From NCBI GenBank assembly GCA_947643415.1, contig CANRWA010000039.1, positions 1 through 33,308 of the forward strand: a DNA stretch of 33,308 bases, read 5' to 3'. A model generated the notes under the pieces. It made no database searches. It was given only the letters and a program-made list of their open reading frames with translations, and was not told the origin of the DNA. Below are positions 21,964 through 31,653 of this stretch, in pieces. Position numbers and translations under genes: made by a program. Position 1 is the stretch's first letter. Each line of letters starts with the position of its first letter. Origin of the DNA: an uncultured Clostridia bacterium. Its GTDB lineage: Bacteria; Bacillota; Clostridia; Lachnospirales; Lachnospiraceae.

Positions 21964-24234
21964 CTACATATCCAATGCTGCATTCTGTCCCTTTGCCGCC
22001 CTTTTGCGGTTGCGGACGCGTCTGGCATTCAGTATCTTCCCCTCATATACAAATGTCTCCGCCGATTGTTCTACCACTGTGGCATATGCGAGAAAATCAT
22101 CTTTATCCAAGGTAATCGCCTTTACTCCCCGGCTGGTCTTCTTAAATTCACTGACCTCACTGACAGGAAAACCGAGGGACAATCCCTTATCTGTCAGGAG
22201 AATCACCTTCTGTGTATCCGCAAGGATCTCTGCTGCTGACAGCATAGATACCCCTGCCAGTTCATCTCCGGCATCCAGTTTTGTCGATGCGATCTGAAGG
22301 CGTGCTGTCTCAAACTGCACACCAGATACAAGTTTAATATACCCACTCTTTGTGGTAAACATAAGCATAGATTCAAAAAGAGTTTCAAAACTTATATATA
22401 AAAGCGCCTCATCCTGATTATCCATCTTGCAGAGAGAGTGTATCAGCGTTCCCTTATCTTTCATTTTACAGCGGGGTATCTTATCTGCCTTTACCTGATA
22501 CATCATTCCCGCTTTTGTAAAAATACAGAGCCGGTCTGTGTTTTTCATCTTCACGATCTGGGAGAATTCCTGCCTTGCTTCCTCCGCCGCCCTGCCAAAT
22601 GCCGCCGCATCCACCGCTTTTGTATAACCAAACCGGTCAATGCAGATATACAGATCCTCCTCCACCACTTTTTCCACATACGCTTTGGCGGTTGTGTCCG
22701 TAAGCATAGTCTTACGGGCTGTGGCAAATTTTTTCTTGTATTCCCGAAGCCGTTTTTTTATTACCTTATACAATTCCCTCACATCGGAAAGGATTTTCTC
22801 ATATTCCGCTATATTGGCAAGAAGGGTATCATTTTCCTCATGGAGTTTGAGGATCTCCAGGCCAATCAGCTTACTAAGCTGCATAGCCAGTATGGCATCT
22901 GCCTGCGGTTCTGTGAAGAAAAGTGTCTTTGCCTGTTTTTCAGAGGCAGCGCTTTTAAACTGAATGCCCTCTGTCACCCCCTGGATCAGACATGTCTTCG
23001 CCTGTTTCACAGAAGAAGAACCCCGCAGGATCTCTATGATAAGATCGATGACATCTGTGGCCTTCATAAGCCCTTCCACGATCTCCAGGCGTTTCTTCGC
23101 CCTCTCATGCAGGTAGCGGTATTCTCTTGTGTACAGTTCTTCCTGAAAAAGGACAAACTCTTCGATCATGGACTTGAGATTAAATACTTTTGGTTCTCCA
23201 TTGCCGCTGCCTGTCGGCTTGATGGCAAGGAGATTGACACCATAAGTATCCTCCATCTGCGTCTTTTTATAGAGACCGTTCAGCAGGTTTTCGATATCCC
23301 TGTCTTTCTTTACTTCTATGACGATACGGATTCCCTCTTTTGATGATTCATCCCTGACATCATAGATCTCATCAAATACCTTCTCTCTCGCCAGCGATGA
23401 AAGATTTTCCACTAATTTCGCCTTATTTCCGGATATAGTATAGGGGATCTCAGTAATGATGATGTTTTTTCTCCCATTATCCCCTTTCTCGATCTCAGTT
23501 CTGGCACGAAGCCGTATCCTTCCTTCCCCCGTCTCATAGATGTCCCGCATATCAGCCTCATTGATAATGGTGCCTCCCGTTGGGAAATCCGGTGCTGGCA
23601 CATAGTCCATCAGTTTGTCAATGGAGATCCCCGGCCGGTCCATATAAGCAATGACTGCATCAATGACCTCTCCCGCATTGTGAGGCGGGATATTGGTTGC
23701 CATGCCAACTGCGATACCTGTCGTTCCATTGATGAGAAGATTGGGGATCATCGCAGGAAGTACCACAGGTTCTTTCTCACTGTCATCAAAATTAGGGATA
23801 AAGTCAACAAGGCCCTTATCCAGATTATCCAGCATAGTCATAGCTGCCGGAGAAAGCCTTGCCTCAGTATAACGCATTGCCGCAGCGCCATCCCCATCAA
23901 TGGAGCCGAAATTTCCATGGCCATCTACCAAAGGGACATTCAGGGAATAGTCTTCTGTCATATGTACCAGTGCATCATAGATGGAACTGTCCCCATGAGG
24001 ATGGTATTTACCCATCGTATCACCCACGATACGGGCGCTCTTCCTGTGAGGTTTATCCGGCGATAAGGAAAGTTCCTTCATGGCATACAGTATTCTTCTC
24101 TGCACCGGCTTCATGCCATCTCTCACGTCTGGCACAGCACGGGCGATAATGACGCTCATGGCATAATCACGGTATGAAGTCTTCATTTCTTCCGAAAAAT
24201 CTAACTGAATAATGTTCTCTGCGTTTGCGCTCAT
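21964..24234 (-). CDS. parC: Type IIA topoisomerase subunit A (ParC-like)
   Basis: This subunit cuts and rejoins DNA as part of gyrase or topoisomerase IV. The 756 residues align with Escherichia coli GyrA numbering in the catalytic region: Tyr122 in [11 protein letters not shown] is the DNA-linking tyrosine. The quinolone-determining segment [13 protein letters not shown] has Ser83 and Asp87 unchanged. The C-terminal DNA-wrapping domain (about 510-740) has degenerate blades such as [13 protein letters not shown] but no QRRGGKG-type GyrA box, which argues for a topoisomerase IV-like role. Clostridia commonly carry a canonical gyrBA near the replication origin plus a second pair like this one. 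A second gyrase-type enzyme cannot be excluded. The start ATG at 24234 is five bases after GGGAGG; it follows parE by 18 bases. Confidence 0.82.
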   Translation of the reverse strand: MSANAENIIQLDFSEEMKTSYRDYAMSVIIARAVPDVRDGMKPVQRRILYAMKELSLSPDKPHRKSARIVGDTMGKYHPHGDSSIYDALVHMTEDYSLNVPLVDGHGNFGSIDGDGAAAMRYTEARLSPAAMTMLDNLDKGLVDFIPNFDDSEKEPVVLPAMIPNLLINGTTGIAVGMATNIPPHNAGEVIDAVIAYMDRPGISIDKLMDYVPAPDFPTGGTIINEADMRDIYETGEGRIRLRARTEIEKGDNGRKNIIITEIPYTISGNKAKLVENLSSLAREKVFDEIYDVRDESSKEGIRIVIEVKKDRDIENLLNGLYKKTQMEDTYGVNLLAIKPTGSGNGEPKVFNLKSMIEEFVLFQEELYTREYRYLHERAKKRLEIVEGLMKATDVIDLIIEILRGSSSVKQAKTCLIQGVTEGIQFKSAASEKQAKTLFFTEPQADAILAMQLSKLIGLEILKLHEENDTLLANIAEYEKILSDVRELYKVIKKRLREYKKKFATARKTMLTDTTAKAYVEKVVEEDLYICIDRFGYTKAVDAAAFGRAAEEARQEFSQIVKMKNTDRLCIFTKAGMMYQVKADKIPRCKMKDKGTLIHSLCKMDNQDEALLYISFETLFESMLMFTTKSGYIKLVSGVQFETARLQIASTKLDAGDELAGVSMLSAAEILADTQKVILLTDKGLSLGFPVSEVSEFKKTSRGVKAITLDKDDFLAYATVVEQSAETFVYEGKILNARRVRNRKRAAKGQNAALDM

Positions 24235-24252
24235 GTCTTCCTCCCTGTCTGC

Positions 24253-26187
24253 TTATATATCAAGATTTGCATATCTTGCTTCCTGCATGATAAACTGGCG
24301 TCGGGGCGGTACATTGCTGCCCATGAGCACATCTGTGATCTCATCTGCCTCCACGGTGTCGCTGATGGACACCTGCGCAAGAATCCGGCTGTCCGGGTCC
24401 AGCGTTGTCTCCCACAACTGTGTATCATCCATCTCGCCCAGGCCTTTATATCTCTGCAGTTCCAGTATTTTCTGCCCTGTCTTCCTGAACTTCTCCAGTT
24501 CAAAATCATTGAACAGATATTCTGATACTTTCTGCTTTTTCTTCTTTGCCTTCGCATCTTCATAAGACACCCTGTACAGAGGCGGCAGTCCACGGTATAC
24601 TTTGCCCTGATAGATCAGTTCTGGCATAAAACGGTAGAAAAATGTCAACAGAAGGGTACTGATATGTGCCCCGTCCACATCGGCATCTGTCAATATGATG
24701 ATCTTGTCATAGCGAAGCTTATTGATATCAAAATTATCTCCGATACCACAGCCAAAGGCGGCGATCATAGTCTTGATCTCATTGTTTACCAAAATCTTTT
24801 CCAGTGGCGCTTTCTCTACATTCAGTATCTTTCCCCGAAGAGGCAGCACTGCCTGTGTCCTGCGGTTGCGTGCTGTCTTTACCGTGCCGCCTGCAGAATC
24901 CCCCTCCACGATATAAATCTCACATTCCTCTGGTTTTCTTGAAGAACACGCAGCGAGCTTGCTCTTGGTATCCACATCAAGAAGCTGTTTCATAACAGAT
25001 TTGCGCGCTTTGTCACTTGCCGTCCGCGCCTTAAAGGACTTGTGTACATTTTCCAGGATGCGGCGCAGTACTTCTACATTTTTATCCAGGTATCTCTGTA
25101 CCTCAGCACTGAACACCTCATCCACGGCAGCCTTGGCATCGGTGTTCCCCAGCTTATTTTTGGTCTGGCTCTCAAACTGCGGGTCAGGATGCTTGATGGA
25201 CACGATCGCCACGATCCCATTCCGGATATCTTTGCCATCAAAATTATCTTCATTATTTTTCAGAAAGTTCAGTTCTCTGGCATACTGGTTCATCACCCGT
25301 GTGAGAGCTGTCTTGAATCCGGTAACCAGCGTACCGCCGTCCGCCACATTAATACGGTTGCAGTACGAATTAATCTGCTCACTGTAATTCTGCGTGTACT
25401 GAAATGCGACTTCCACCTCGATATCACCGCTCTTTCCCTCTATATAGATGACATCATCATGGAGAACTGCTGCATCCCGGTTTATATATCTTACATAACT
25501 CTGTATCCCAAACTCTTCCAGATAAGTGGATTCTTCTCCTGTATGCTCGTCCCGGAAAACGATCTTGAGGTTCTTGTTCAGATAAGCAATCTCCCGCAGC
25601 TTCTTACGGATAGTCTCTGGTTTGAACTCAACCGTCTCAAAGATGGTATCATCCGGATAAAAAGTAACCTTCGTCCCGGTATTCGCCTTTGCACATTTTC
25701 CCGTAACCGGCAGCATCCCCTTCTCCAGGTTTGTCACAGGCCTTCCGCCATTTACATACTCATCCTGATAGATCTTCCCATCCCGGCGGATCTCAACGAT
25801 CATATGCTTTGACAGGGCATTGACGACAGAAGCCCCCACGCCATGGAGACCACCTGACACCTTATATACATCACTGCTGAACTTTCCTCCTGCATGGAGG
25901 ATCGTGTAAACTACACGTGCTGTAGGAATCTTCTTTGCCGGATGGAGATCCACAGGCACACCCCGCCCATTATCCTCAACCACAACTCCGCCATCCTTCT
26001 TTAATGTCAGGTGAAGTTCATCACAAAACCCTGCCAGATGTTCATCTATTCCATTATCCAGTATCTCCCATATCATGTGGTGAAGTCCTCTTGTTCCTGT
26101 ACTTCCGATATACATGCCCGGTCGTTTCCGAACTGCTTCCAGCCCTTCCAGTATAACGATATCACTTCCACTATAACTCTCACTCAT
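24253..26187 (-). CDS. parE: Type IIA topoisomerase subunit B (ParE-like)
   Basis: This is the ATPase and TOPRIM subunit partnering the downstream ParC-like protein. The 644-residue product shows the GHKL ATP site (IWEILDNGIDEHLAG, DNGRGVPVD, GGLHGVGASVVNALS), the NKLGNTDAK transducer region, and the TOPRIM motifs EGDSAGG and DADVDGAHI. It ends with YKGLGEMDDTQLWETTLDP. The TOPRIM stretch EGDSAGGTVKTARNRRTQAVLPLRGK deviates from the usual SAKQGRDR of gyrase, supporting a paralogous second enzyme. The start is uncertain. I use ATG 26187, which matches family length; a TTG at 26196 lies only four bases after AGGAGG, while the ATG is about 13 bases from it. A sigma-A promoter lies at 26249-26277, and a GCTGCC/GGCAGC hairpin (26221-26238) sits in the leader. 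Confidence 0.87.
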   Translation of the reverse strand: MSESYSGSDIVILEGLEAVRKRPGMYIGSTGTRGLHHMIWEILDNGIDEHLAGFCDELHLTLKKDGGVVVEDNGRGVPVDLHPAKKIPTARVVYTILHAGGKFSSDVYKVSGGLHGVGASVVNALSKHMIVEIRRDGKIYQDEYVNGGRPVTNLEKGMLPVTGKCAKANTGTKVTFYPDDTIFETVEFKPETIRKKLREIAYLNKNLKIVFRDEHTGEESTYLEEFGIQSYVRYINRDAAVLHDDVIYIEGKSGDIEVEVAFQYTQNYSEQINSYCNRINVADGGTLVTGFKTALTRVMNQYARELNFLKNNEDNFDGKDIRNGIVAIVSIKHPDPQFESQTKNKLGNTDAKAAVDEVFSAEVQRYLDKNVEVLRRILENVHKSFKARTASDKARKSVMKQLLDVDTKSKLAACSSRKPEECEIYIVEGDSAGGTVKTARNRRTQAVLPLRGKILNVEKAPLEKILVNNEIKTMIAAFGCGIGDNFDINKLRYDKIIILTDADVDGAHISTLLLTFFYRFMPELIYQGKVYRGLPPLYRVSYEDAKAKKKKQKVSEYLFNDFELEKFRKTGQKILELQRYKGLGEMDDTQLWETTLDPDSRILAQVSISDTVEADEITDVLMGSNVPPRRQFIMQEARYANLDI

Positions 26188-26248
26188 CTGTTCCAAATCC
26201 CCTCCTGGTTCCTCACATCTGCTGCCTTTTCCGGCAGCCATGGGATAT

Positions 26249-26277
26249 AGTATATCACAAACAAATGTTCTTTTCAA
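26249..26277 (-). promoter_or_regulatory. Sigma-A promoter of parE-parC
   Basis: On the minus strand TTGAAA (26272-26277) and TATACT (26249-26254) are separated by exactly 17 bases. Transcription should begin near 26242, about 55 bases before the ATG. A 6-bp GCTGCC/GGCAGC hairpin with a GGAAAA loop (26221-26238) lies at the very start of the message. It has no U-run, so it is probably a stabilising or regulatory structure. Confidence 0.8.
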
Positions 26278-26294
26278 GGATTTATTATTTCCGT

Positions 26295-27149
26295 TTAGAA
26301 AATGCCTGCCAGAAAATGATACAACCCCTGTCCACTGACATTCATATCATGTCCGCCTGTTTTCTTATACCAGATATGTTCCACGCCATTCTTTTGTAAA
26401 ACATTATGATAAGATTCCGGATAAGGGCCAACCAGTGTATCCGATTTTCCTGCCACGATCATAATAAATGTCTGGTCCCTGTACTCACTTTCCAGGTCAA
26501 AGCCCTCTTCCGTGAACAATCCTTCCTCTGTGACGCCCATCTGTGTATACGGAAATATTCCTGGCGCCGGACAGAATGCACCAATACAGCCAAAAGTTTC
26601 CTGCAATGTCATTCCCAGATGAAGCGCCACCCTTCCTCCCATGGAAAACCCGGCGATGGCCGTATTCTCCCTGCCAGCAGCCACTGCAAAATTTTCCTCT
26701 ATAAACGGCTGAAGATCGTCTGCAAATTCTTCCAGAAAATTATTAAATGCTTTGTAATTTGCAAGAGAAAAGGCATCTTCCGGGTCCGCTTCATCCCTTT
26801 CTCTCACCCTGCAGTTTGGAAGAACAAGTATCATCTCCCGTACACAGCCATCCGCCATCATATTTCCTGCGATAACCGGAGCACCCCCTTCTTTCAGCCA
26901 TTGTGTCTGATCCTGTCCTAAACCATGGCACAGATATACAACAGGATATTTTTTATCCTCTGAATATTCCGGCGGCAGTACGACGATTGCCTTGCGGCGC
27001 TTTCCCACCGTCTTTGAATCATATTCTATCTCTCTCGCCTCTCCATACCTGACGTCTGGTCTTCTGGTTCTATAGTCCTCTGGAACAGGATACGCCACAT
27101 CACCATCAAACCTGTCCGCCCCTGAATGTCCCTTTGCCTGTCCACTCAT
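26295..27149 (-). CDS. Alpha/beta-hydrolase esterase (esterase D / PF00756 type)
   Basis: This is a serine esterase of the family that includes feruloyl and acetyl-xylan esterases, S-formylglutathione hydrolase and antigen 85. The 284-residue protein has a beta-strand start (KAIVVLPPEYSEDKKYPVVYLCHG), the nucleophile elbow GFSMG with Ser169, a probable acid Asp237 in GKSDTLV, and the catalytic His267 in TGGHDMN. No signal peptide is present, so the substrate is cytoplasmic, perhaps imported oligosaccharides; the exact substrate cannot be read from sequence. The start ATG at 27149 is four bases after the dus stop and follows AAAGGAG by seven bases. The frame is open to 27263, but that part lies within dus. 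Dus-esterase coupling is probably incidental. Confidence 0.82.
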   Translation of the reverse strand: MSGQAKGHSGADRFDGDVAYPVPEDYRTRRPDVRYGEAREIEYDSKTVGKRRKAIVVLPPEYSEDKKYPVVYLCHGLGQDQTQWLKEGGAPVIAGNMMADGCVREMILVLPNCRVRERDEADPEDAFSLANYKAFNNFLEEFADDLQPFIEENFAVAAGRENTAIAGFSMGGRVALHLGMTLQETFGCIGAFCPAPGIFPYTQMGVTEEGLFTEEGFDLESEYRDQTFIMIVAGKSDTLVGPYPESYHNVLQKNGVEHIWYKKTGGHDMNVSGQGLYHFLAGIF

Positions 27150-27153
27150 TTTC

Positions 27154-28140
27154 TCACTCCTTTCTCTTCTCCAGCAGCTCACAGAGCTGCCCATATGTCT
27201 CCAATTGATTGACCGACCGCCGGAGTTCTGCTGAATGAGGGTATCCGGCTGTGTACCAGGCAATATGTGTCCTCATTTCCATCATCCCCCGCTTCTCGCC
27301 CTTCCACTCTGACTGCATCGCAGCATGGCGCAGTATCATCTCACAGACTGTGTCAAAATCTGGTTTGGGTTCTGTCTCCCCTGTCTCATACCATGTTTTA
27401 AACTGATGGAAGATCCATGGGTTGCCTCTTGCCCCTCTGCCAATCATTAGTCCGTCGCAGCCAGTCTCCCGCATCATCCGCTCACCATCCTGTGGTGTCA
27501 GAATATCGCCATTGCCGATCACCGGTATCTTCACCGCATCTTTCACTGCCGCGATGATATCCCAGTCTGCCTGCCCGCTATAGTATTCTTCCCTTGTCCT
27601 GCCATGAACTGCTACCGCTGCTGCCCCGGCTGCCTCAGCCGCCTTCGCCATCTCCACCGCCTGTACTTCCCCGCGATGGAAACCCTTGCGGAATTTCACC
27701 GTCACTGGTTTATGGACCGCCTTCACTGTCTTCTCAATGATCTTAGCTGCCAGCGGGATATCTTTTAGCAGGGCAGAACCTTCCCCATTATTCACGACCT
27801 TAGGCACCGGGCATCCCATATTAATATCCAGGATGTCAAAGTTCCTGTCCTCAATCCGCTTCGCCATCTCACTGATGATATCCGGATCAGAGCCAAATAG
27901 CTGCAGGGATACCGGTCTCTCCCTGTCATCTATATGGAGCAGTTCTTCTGTATTTTTATTATGATATAAAATTCCTTTTGCACTAACCATCTCAGTACAG
28001 ATCAGGTCTGCCCCCTGCTCTTTGCAGAGCAGACGAAATGGCAGGTCCGTAACGCCTGCCATTGGTGCCAGAATAATATTTCCTTCCAGTTCTACATTCC
28101 CAATCTTTATTCCTCTATTCATTTGCCTTTGTTCGCTCAT
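27154..28140 (-). CDS. dusB: tRNA-dihydrouridine synthase
   Basis: This flavoprotein reduces uridines in the tRNA D-loop to dihydrouridine. The 328 residues show the TIM-barrel start [19 protein letters not shown], the [10 protein letters not shown] segment, the catalytic-Cys motif [28 protein letters not shown], and the FMN-binding VIGNGDI and [13 protein letters not shown]. The set fits DusB best among bacterial Dus subfamilies. The start is ambiguous: ATG 28140 has no clear ribosome binding site, whereas ATG 28122 follows AAAGG by only three bases. Either way it overlaps or nearly touches the coaX stop (28115), so coupled translation is likely. The coaX-dus order is common in Lachnospiraceae. 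Confidence 0.92.
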   Translation of the reverse strand: MSEQRQMNRGIKIGNVELEGNIILAPMAGVTDLPFRLLCKEQGADLICTEMVSAKGILYHNKNTEELLHIDDRERPVSLQLFGSDPDIISEMAKRIEDRNFDILDINMGCPVPKVVNNGEGSALLKDIPLAAKIIEKTVKAVHKPVTVKFRKGFHRGEVQAVEMAKAAEAAGAAAVAVHGRTREEYYSGQADWDIIAAVKDAVKIPVIGNGDILTPQDGERMMRETGCDGLMIGRGARGNPWIFHQFKTWYETGETEPKPDFDTVCEMILRHAAMQSEWKGEKRGMMEMRTHIAWYTAGYPHSAELRRSVNQLETYGQLCELLEKRKE

Positions 28141-28891
28141 AGATCAGGCGCATTCCTTTCAATGTCAGTTCCGGATCATACACATCTATCTTACTTGTAC
28201 CCTCTGAAATGATCCGCCCAAGGCCTCCGGTGGCAACCACCTTCACTCCTTGATATCCGGACTCTTCTTTAAATCTGTCAATTATATATTCGGTCTGCCC
28301 TATTGTACCATACACAAGCCCCGCCTGCATACTGGTTATGGTAGTCTTTGCAAGGATAGACTTTGGCTTCACGATCTCGATCTCAGGAAGCTTTGCCGCA
28401 TTGCTCCACAGTGCCTTAGCACTGATACGGATTCCTGGTGCTGTCACTCCTGCCACAAGGGATCCGTCCACTGTCACAATATCATATGTGGTTGCTGTGC
28501 CATAGTCTATGACAATAACAGGACCACCATAGAGGAAATACGCCCCCACTGCATCCACTACCCTGTCTGCCCCAATCTCCATGGGATTGGTTGTAGCGAT
28601 ACGGATACCAGATCTCGTCCCCTGTCCCACTACCATAGGATCACAATTCAGATATTTCTTGATACCACTGGTAAGTGAATACATAATCTTGGGAACAACA
28701 GAACAGATGATGACATCCTCGACTTCCTTTTCTGCCCCCTGCTGATGAGAAAGCTGTTCCATGATCTGCACACCGAACTCATCCGAAGTCCTTGGCAGGC
28801 TGGTGGTAAGTCTGAATTTATGGCAGATCTGTTTCCCATCAAACAGGCCAAATGTAAGATTTGTATTTCCAATATCAATCGCCAGTAACAT
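28115..28891 (-). CDS. coaX: Type III pantothenate kinase
   Basis: CoaX phosphorylates pantothenate in the first committed step of coenzyme A synthesis. It is the type insensitive to CoA feedback and needs a monovalent cation. The 258-residue protein has the ASKHA-fold motifs of the family: [10 protein letters not shown] (2-11, phosphate loop with Asp6), [13 protein letters not shown] (the GADR motif), and [11 protein letters not shown] (the second phosphate/base motif). Start ATG 28891 lies five bases after GGAGG; an ATG at 28903 precedes that site. The gene overlaps the 3' end of the small upstream gene by 17 bases and its own 3' end overlaps dus, so the three are almost certainly co-transcribed and coupled. 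Confidence 0.95.
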   Translation of the reverse strand: MLLAIDIGNTNLTFGLFDGKQICHKFRLTTSLPRTSDEFGVQIMEQLSHQQGAEKEVEDVIICSVVPKIMYSLTSGIKKYLNCDPMVVGQGTRSGIRIATTNPMEIGADRVVDAVGAYFLYGGPVIVIDYGTATTYDIVTVDGSLVAGVTAPGIRISAKALWSNAAKLPEIEIVKPKSILAKTTITSMQAGLVYGTIGQTEYIIDRFKEESGYQGVKVVATGGLGRIISEGTSKIDVYDPELTLKGMRLIYERTKANE

Positions 28892-29219
28892 ACTTACCTC
28901 CATCTCTGAGAAAGAACATTCGGTAATATTCTTCCAGATCTTCCATCAGTTCCGCATAGCGGTTCTGGTACTGCTTTATTTTCAGATGGCTGCCAATCTC
29001 ATCAAAAGCAAAGTCATTTTCCTTTGCTGCCGTTGACATATACAGGCTTCCATCTTCATCAAATTCCATAGTAAATACTCCACCCACATCTTCCGTCATA
29101 GTAACCGCCAGAATCTGCAGCTCCTCCTGAACCTGCTCTGGCAGGGAATGAAAACGCGGATTAAAAAAATATTTCCTCTCATATGCGCTGCAGGCACACA
29201 AGACCTGATCTTCCTTCAT
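28875..29219 (-). CDS. Small conserved protein of unknown function
   Basis: This 114-residue acidic, soluble protein begins [35 protein letters not shown] and has a central [19 protein letters not shown] strand segment. It ends in a helical [13 protein letters not shown] tail. It resembles a small family found next to coaX or citrate synthase in Lachnospiraceae (DUF6145 comes to mind from memory; not verifiable here). No catalytic motif, membrane span or signal is visible. The start ATG 29219 follows GGAGG by four to five bases. Its stop lies 17 bases inside coaX, whose ribosome binding site is within this gene. I assign no function. Confidence 0.75.
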   Translation of the reverse strand: MKEDQVLCACSAYERKYFFNPRFHSLPEQVQEELQILAVTMTEDVGGVFTMEFDEDGSLYMSTAAKENDFAFDEIGSHLKIKQYQNRYAELMEDLEEYYRMFFLRDGGKYVTGD

Positions 29220-29254
29220 CGTTACCTCCATAGTAAAGAACGATTCACAGTTCC

Positions 29255-30625
29255 TTACCGCTCTGCCATGGGAACATACGGTTTATGCCTTCCCACTGCT
29301 TTGTATGCCGGACGTATGATCTTTCCGGCATTTACAAGTTCCTCAATGCGGTGTGCACTCCAGCCCGCAATCCTGCCAATGGCGAAAAGCGGGGTGTACA
29401 TCTCCAGCGGAATCTCCAGCATACTGTAGACAAGCCCGCTGTAAAAATCAATATTGGCACTGACACCCTTATATATGTGGCGTTCATTGGCGATCACCTT
29501 TGGCGCCAGGCGTTCCACAAGATTATACAGGGCAAATTCTTTCTGCATTCCCTTTTCCTCTGCCAGTTTCTTTACAAACTTACAGAATGTCCTCGCACGG
29601 GGATCGGAGATAGAATATACCGCATGGCCCATACCATAGATCAGACCAGATTTATCAAAGACCTGACGGTTAAGAAGTGCCGTGAGATAACTCTCTACCT
29701 CTTCTTCGTCCTCCCAGTCCTTAACACGCTTCTTCATATCTTCAAACATCATGGACACCTTCCTGTTGGCACCGCCATGCCTTGGTCCTTTCAGGGAACC
29801 AAGGGCAGCCGATATCGCCGAATACGTATCTGTCCCAGAAGAAGTGACAACATGGTCTGTAAAAGTAGAATTGTTTCCGCCACCATGTTCTGCATGAAGT
29901 ACCAGGGCAATATCCAGGATCTTTGCCTCCAGTGGCGTAAACTTACTGTCCGGACGCAGCATATGTAGAATGTTTTCCGCAGTAGAATATTCTCTCTTCG
30001 GCGGATGCAGGAAAAAACTGGATTCGCCATAAAAATAGCATGCTGCATGATAGCCATACACAGTAAAAAGCGGAAACAGCGCCACTAACTGCAGGCACTG
30101 GCGGAGCACATTTGCTATGGAAGTATCGTCTGCCCTGTCATCATAAGAATATAATGTCAATACACTCCGTCCCAGCGCATTCATCAGATCCGGACTCGGC
30201 GCCTTCATAATGATATCCCTGACAAAACTAGTAGGGAGGCTGTGGCGGAATTCCGCCAGCATATCATTTAATTCTTCAAGTTCTGTGTTGTTTGGCAGCT
30301 TTCCAAACAACAGCAAATATACAACTTCTTCAAAGCCAAACCGTTTCTCTGCCAGAAAGCCATCCACGATCTCTTCTATGTCAATTCCCTGATAATATAA
30401 TTTTCCTTCACATGGGATCATCTCCCGGTCCACTACAGTATAGGACCGAATCTCCGATATCTCAGTAAGCCCTGTGAGGACTCCCTGCCCATTCAGATCC
30501 CTGAGGCCTCTCTTTACTTCATATTTAGCAAATAATGTAGAGTCAATCGTACTGCTTTCTTCGCATACCGATGCCATCTTCCGTATCCAGTCATTCCCAT
30601 ATCCGGCATTTAGATTATTGCTCAT
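29255..30625 (-). CDS. gltA: Citrate synthase
   Basis: This enzyme condenses acetyl-CoA and oxaloacetate to citrate, probably for the partial TCA branch that supplies glutamate in anaerobes. The 456-residue protein has the catalytic residues of the family: His in LHAEHGGGNNSTF, His in GMGHAVYSISDPRA, and Asp in SANIDFYSGLVY. GSLKGPRHGGAN, which helps form the active site, is also present. It is about 80 residues longer than the 370-residue Bacillus-type enzyme, with a longer N-terminal part containing YYQGIDIEEIV. A 2-methylcitrate synthase is the alternative. The ribosome binding site is AAAGGAG five bases before ATG. No other TCA genes are nearby. Confidence 0.92.
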   Translation of the reverse strand: MSNNLNAGYGNDWIRKMASVCEESSTIDSTLFAKYEVKRGLRDLNGQGVLTGLTEISEIRSYTVVDREMIPCEGKLYYQGIDIEEIVDGFLAEKRFGFEEVVYLLLFGKLPNNTELEELNDMLAEFRHSLPTSFVRDIIMKAPSPDLMNALGRSVLTLYSYDDRADDTSIANVLRQCLQLVALFPLFTVYGYHAACYFYGESSFFLHPPKREYSTAENILHMLRPDSKFTPLEAKILDIALVLHAEHGGGNNSTFTDHVVTSSGTDTYSAISAALGSLKGPRHGGANRKVSMMFEDMKKRVKDWEDEEEVESYLTALLNRQVFDKSGLIYGMGHAVYSISDPRARTFCKFVKKLAEEKGMQKEFALYNLVERLAPKVIANERHIYKGVSANIDFYSGLVYSMLEIPLEMYTPLFAIGRIAGWSAHRIEELVNAGKIIRPAYKAVGRHKPYVPMAER

Positions 30626-30647
30626 ATTGGCTCCTTTCTACTCTTTA

Positions 30648-31631
30648 TCACAACGTTACATACATCACTGCCTTTATCGTATGCATACGGTTCTCCGCCT
30701 CCCGAAACACCACATCTGCATATTTTTCAAAAATTTCATCTGTCACTTCCATCTCCGTGATGCCATATTTATCATAAATGTCCCTGCCAATCACTGTCCC
30801 CAGGTCATGGAATGCCGGCAGGCAGTGCATCAGGACTGCTGTATCTTTGGCATTGGCCATAGCTGCCGCATTGATCTGGTATGGGGATAATGCCCTGATG
30901 CGCTCTTCCCATACCTGTTCTGGTTCTCCCATGGATACCCACACGTCAGTATAAAGCACATCTGCACCTGCCGTTCCTTCCTTCACATCCTCTGTCAAGG
31001 TAATGCTGCCGCCACTTGCCGCCGCATACTCTTCACACTGCTTCACCAACTCTTCTGCCGGAAAATATTCTTTCGGCGCACATGCTGTAAAATGCAGTCC
31101 CATCTTGGCACAGGCGATCATCAGGGAGTTGCCCATATTATAACGGGCATCTCCCATATAAGTCAGATGAATTCCAGATAAACAGCCAAACTGTTCCTCA
31201 ATGGTCAAAAGGTCTGCCAGCATCTGCGTTGGATGATATTCGTTGGTCAGCCCATTCCACACTGGCACACCGGCATACTCTGCCAGCTCCTCCACGATCT
31301 CCTGTCCATAACCACGGTACTCAATACCATCAAACATTCTGCCCAAAACCCTTGCCGTATCTGCTATGCTTTCTTTCTTGCCGATCTGGGAGCCCTTTGG
31401 ATCCAGATAAGTCACACCTATTCCCAAGTCATGTGCTGCCACTTCAAAGGAACAGCGGGTCCTGGTACTGGTTTTCTCAAAGATCAATGCAATATTTTTA
31501 CCTTCAAAAGGCTTTTCTATGATTCCATTTTTCTTTTTTTCTTTCAGCTCTTTTGCTGTATCCAGCATATAACGGATCTCTTCTGGCGTGAAATCCTTCA
31601 AAGTCAAAAAATGTCTTCCCTGTAAATTCAT
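30648..31631 (-). CDS. argF: Ornithine carbamoyltransferase
   Basis: This enzyme forms citrulline from ornithine and carbamoyl phosphate in arginine synthesis. The 327 residues carry the carbamoyl-phosphate site STRTR (55-59), HPTQ in [14 protein letters not shown], the ornithine-binding DVWVSMGE, and HCLPAFHD with the catalytic Cys. It has the usual family length and an intact C-terminal helix. Whether it works in biosynthesis (argF) or arginine breakdown (arcB) cannot be decided from sequence; no arcA or arcC is nearby, which favours biosynthesis. The ribosome binding site is weak (AGG directly before ATG, GGAAAG 13 bases upstream), so translation may depend on coupling with the SPFH gene 22 bases upstream. 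Confidence 0.94.
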   Translation of the reverse strand: MNLQGRHFLTLKDFTPEEIRYMLDTAKELKEKKKNGIIEKPFEGKNIALIFEKTSTRTRCSFEVAAHDLGIGVTYLDPKGSQIGKKESIADTARVLGRMFDGIEYRGYGQEIVEELAEYAGVPVWNGLTNEYHPTQMLADLLTIEEQFGCLSGIHLTYMGDARYNMGNSLMIACAKMGLHFTACAPKEYFPAEELVKQCEEYAAASGGSITLTEDVKEGTAGADVLYTDVWVSMGEPEQVWEERIRALSPYQINAAAMANAKDTAVLMHCLPAFHDLGTVIGRDIYDKYGITEMEVTDEIFEKYADVVFREAENRMHTIKAVMYVTL

Positions 31632-31653
31632 CCTGTATCACTCTTTCCATTTT

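Noticed and set aside
22438..23343. A 301-codon plus-strand open frame inside parC (with similar ones at 25042-25812, 17151-17936 and 16297-16902).
   Set aside because: They lie antisense to strongly recognised genes, have Cys/His/Ile-rich compositions typical of antisense translation, no ribosome binding sites and no recognisable domains.
21964..26187. Annotation as the primary DNA gyrase gyrB-gyrA.
   Set aside because: The GyrA box is missing and the B-subunit TOPRIM stretch is divergent; there is no dnaA/recF context. It remains possible if no other gyrase exists in the genome.
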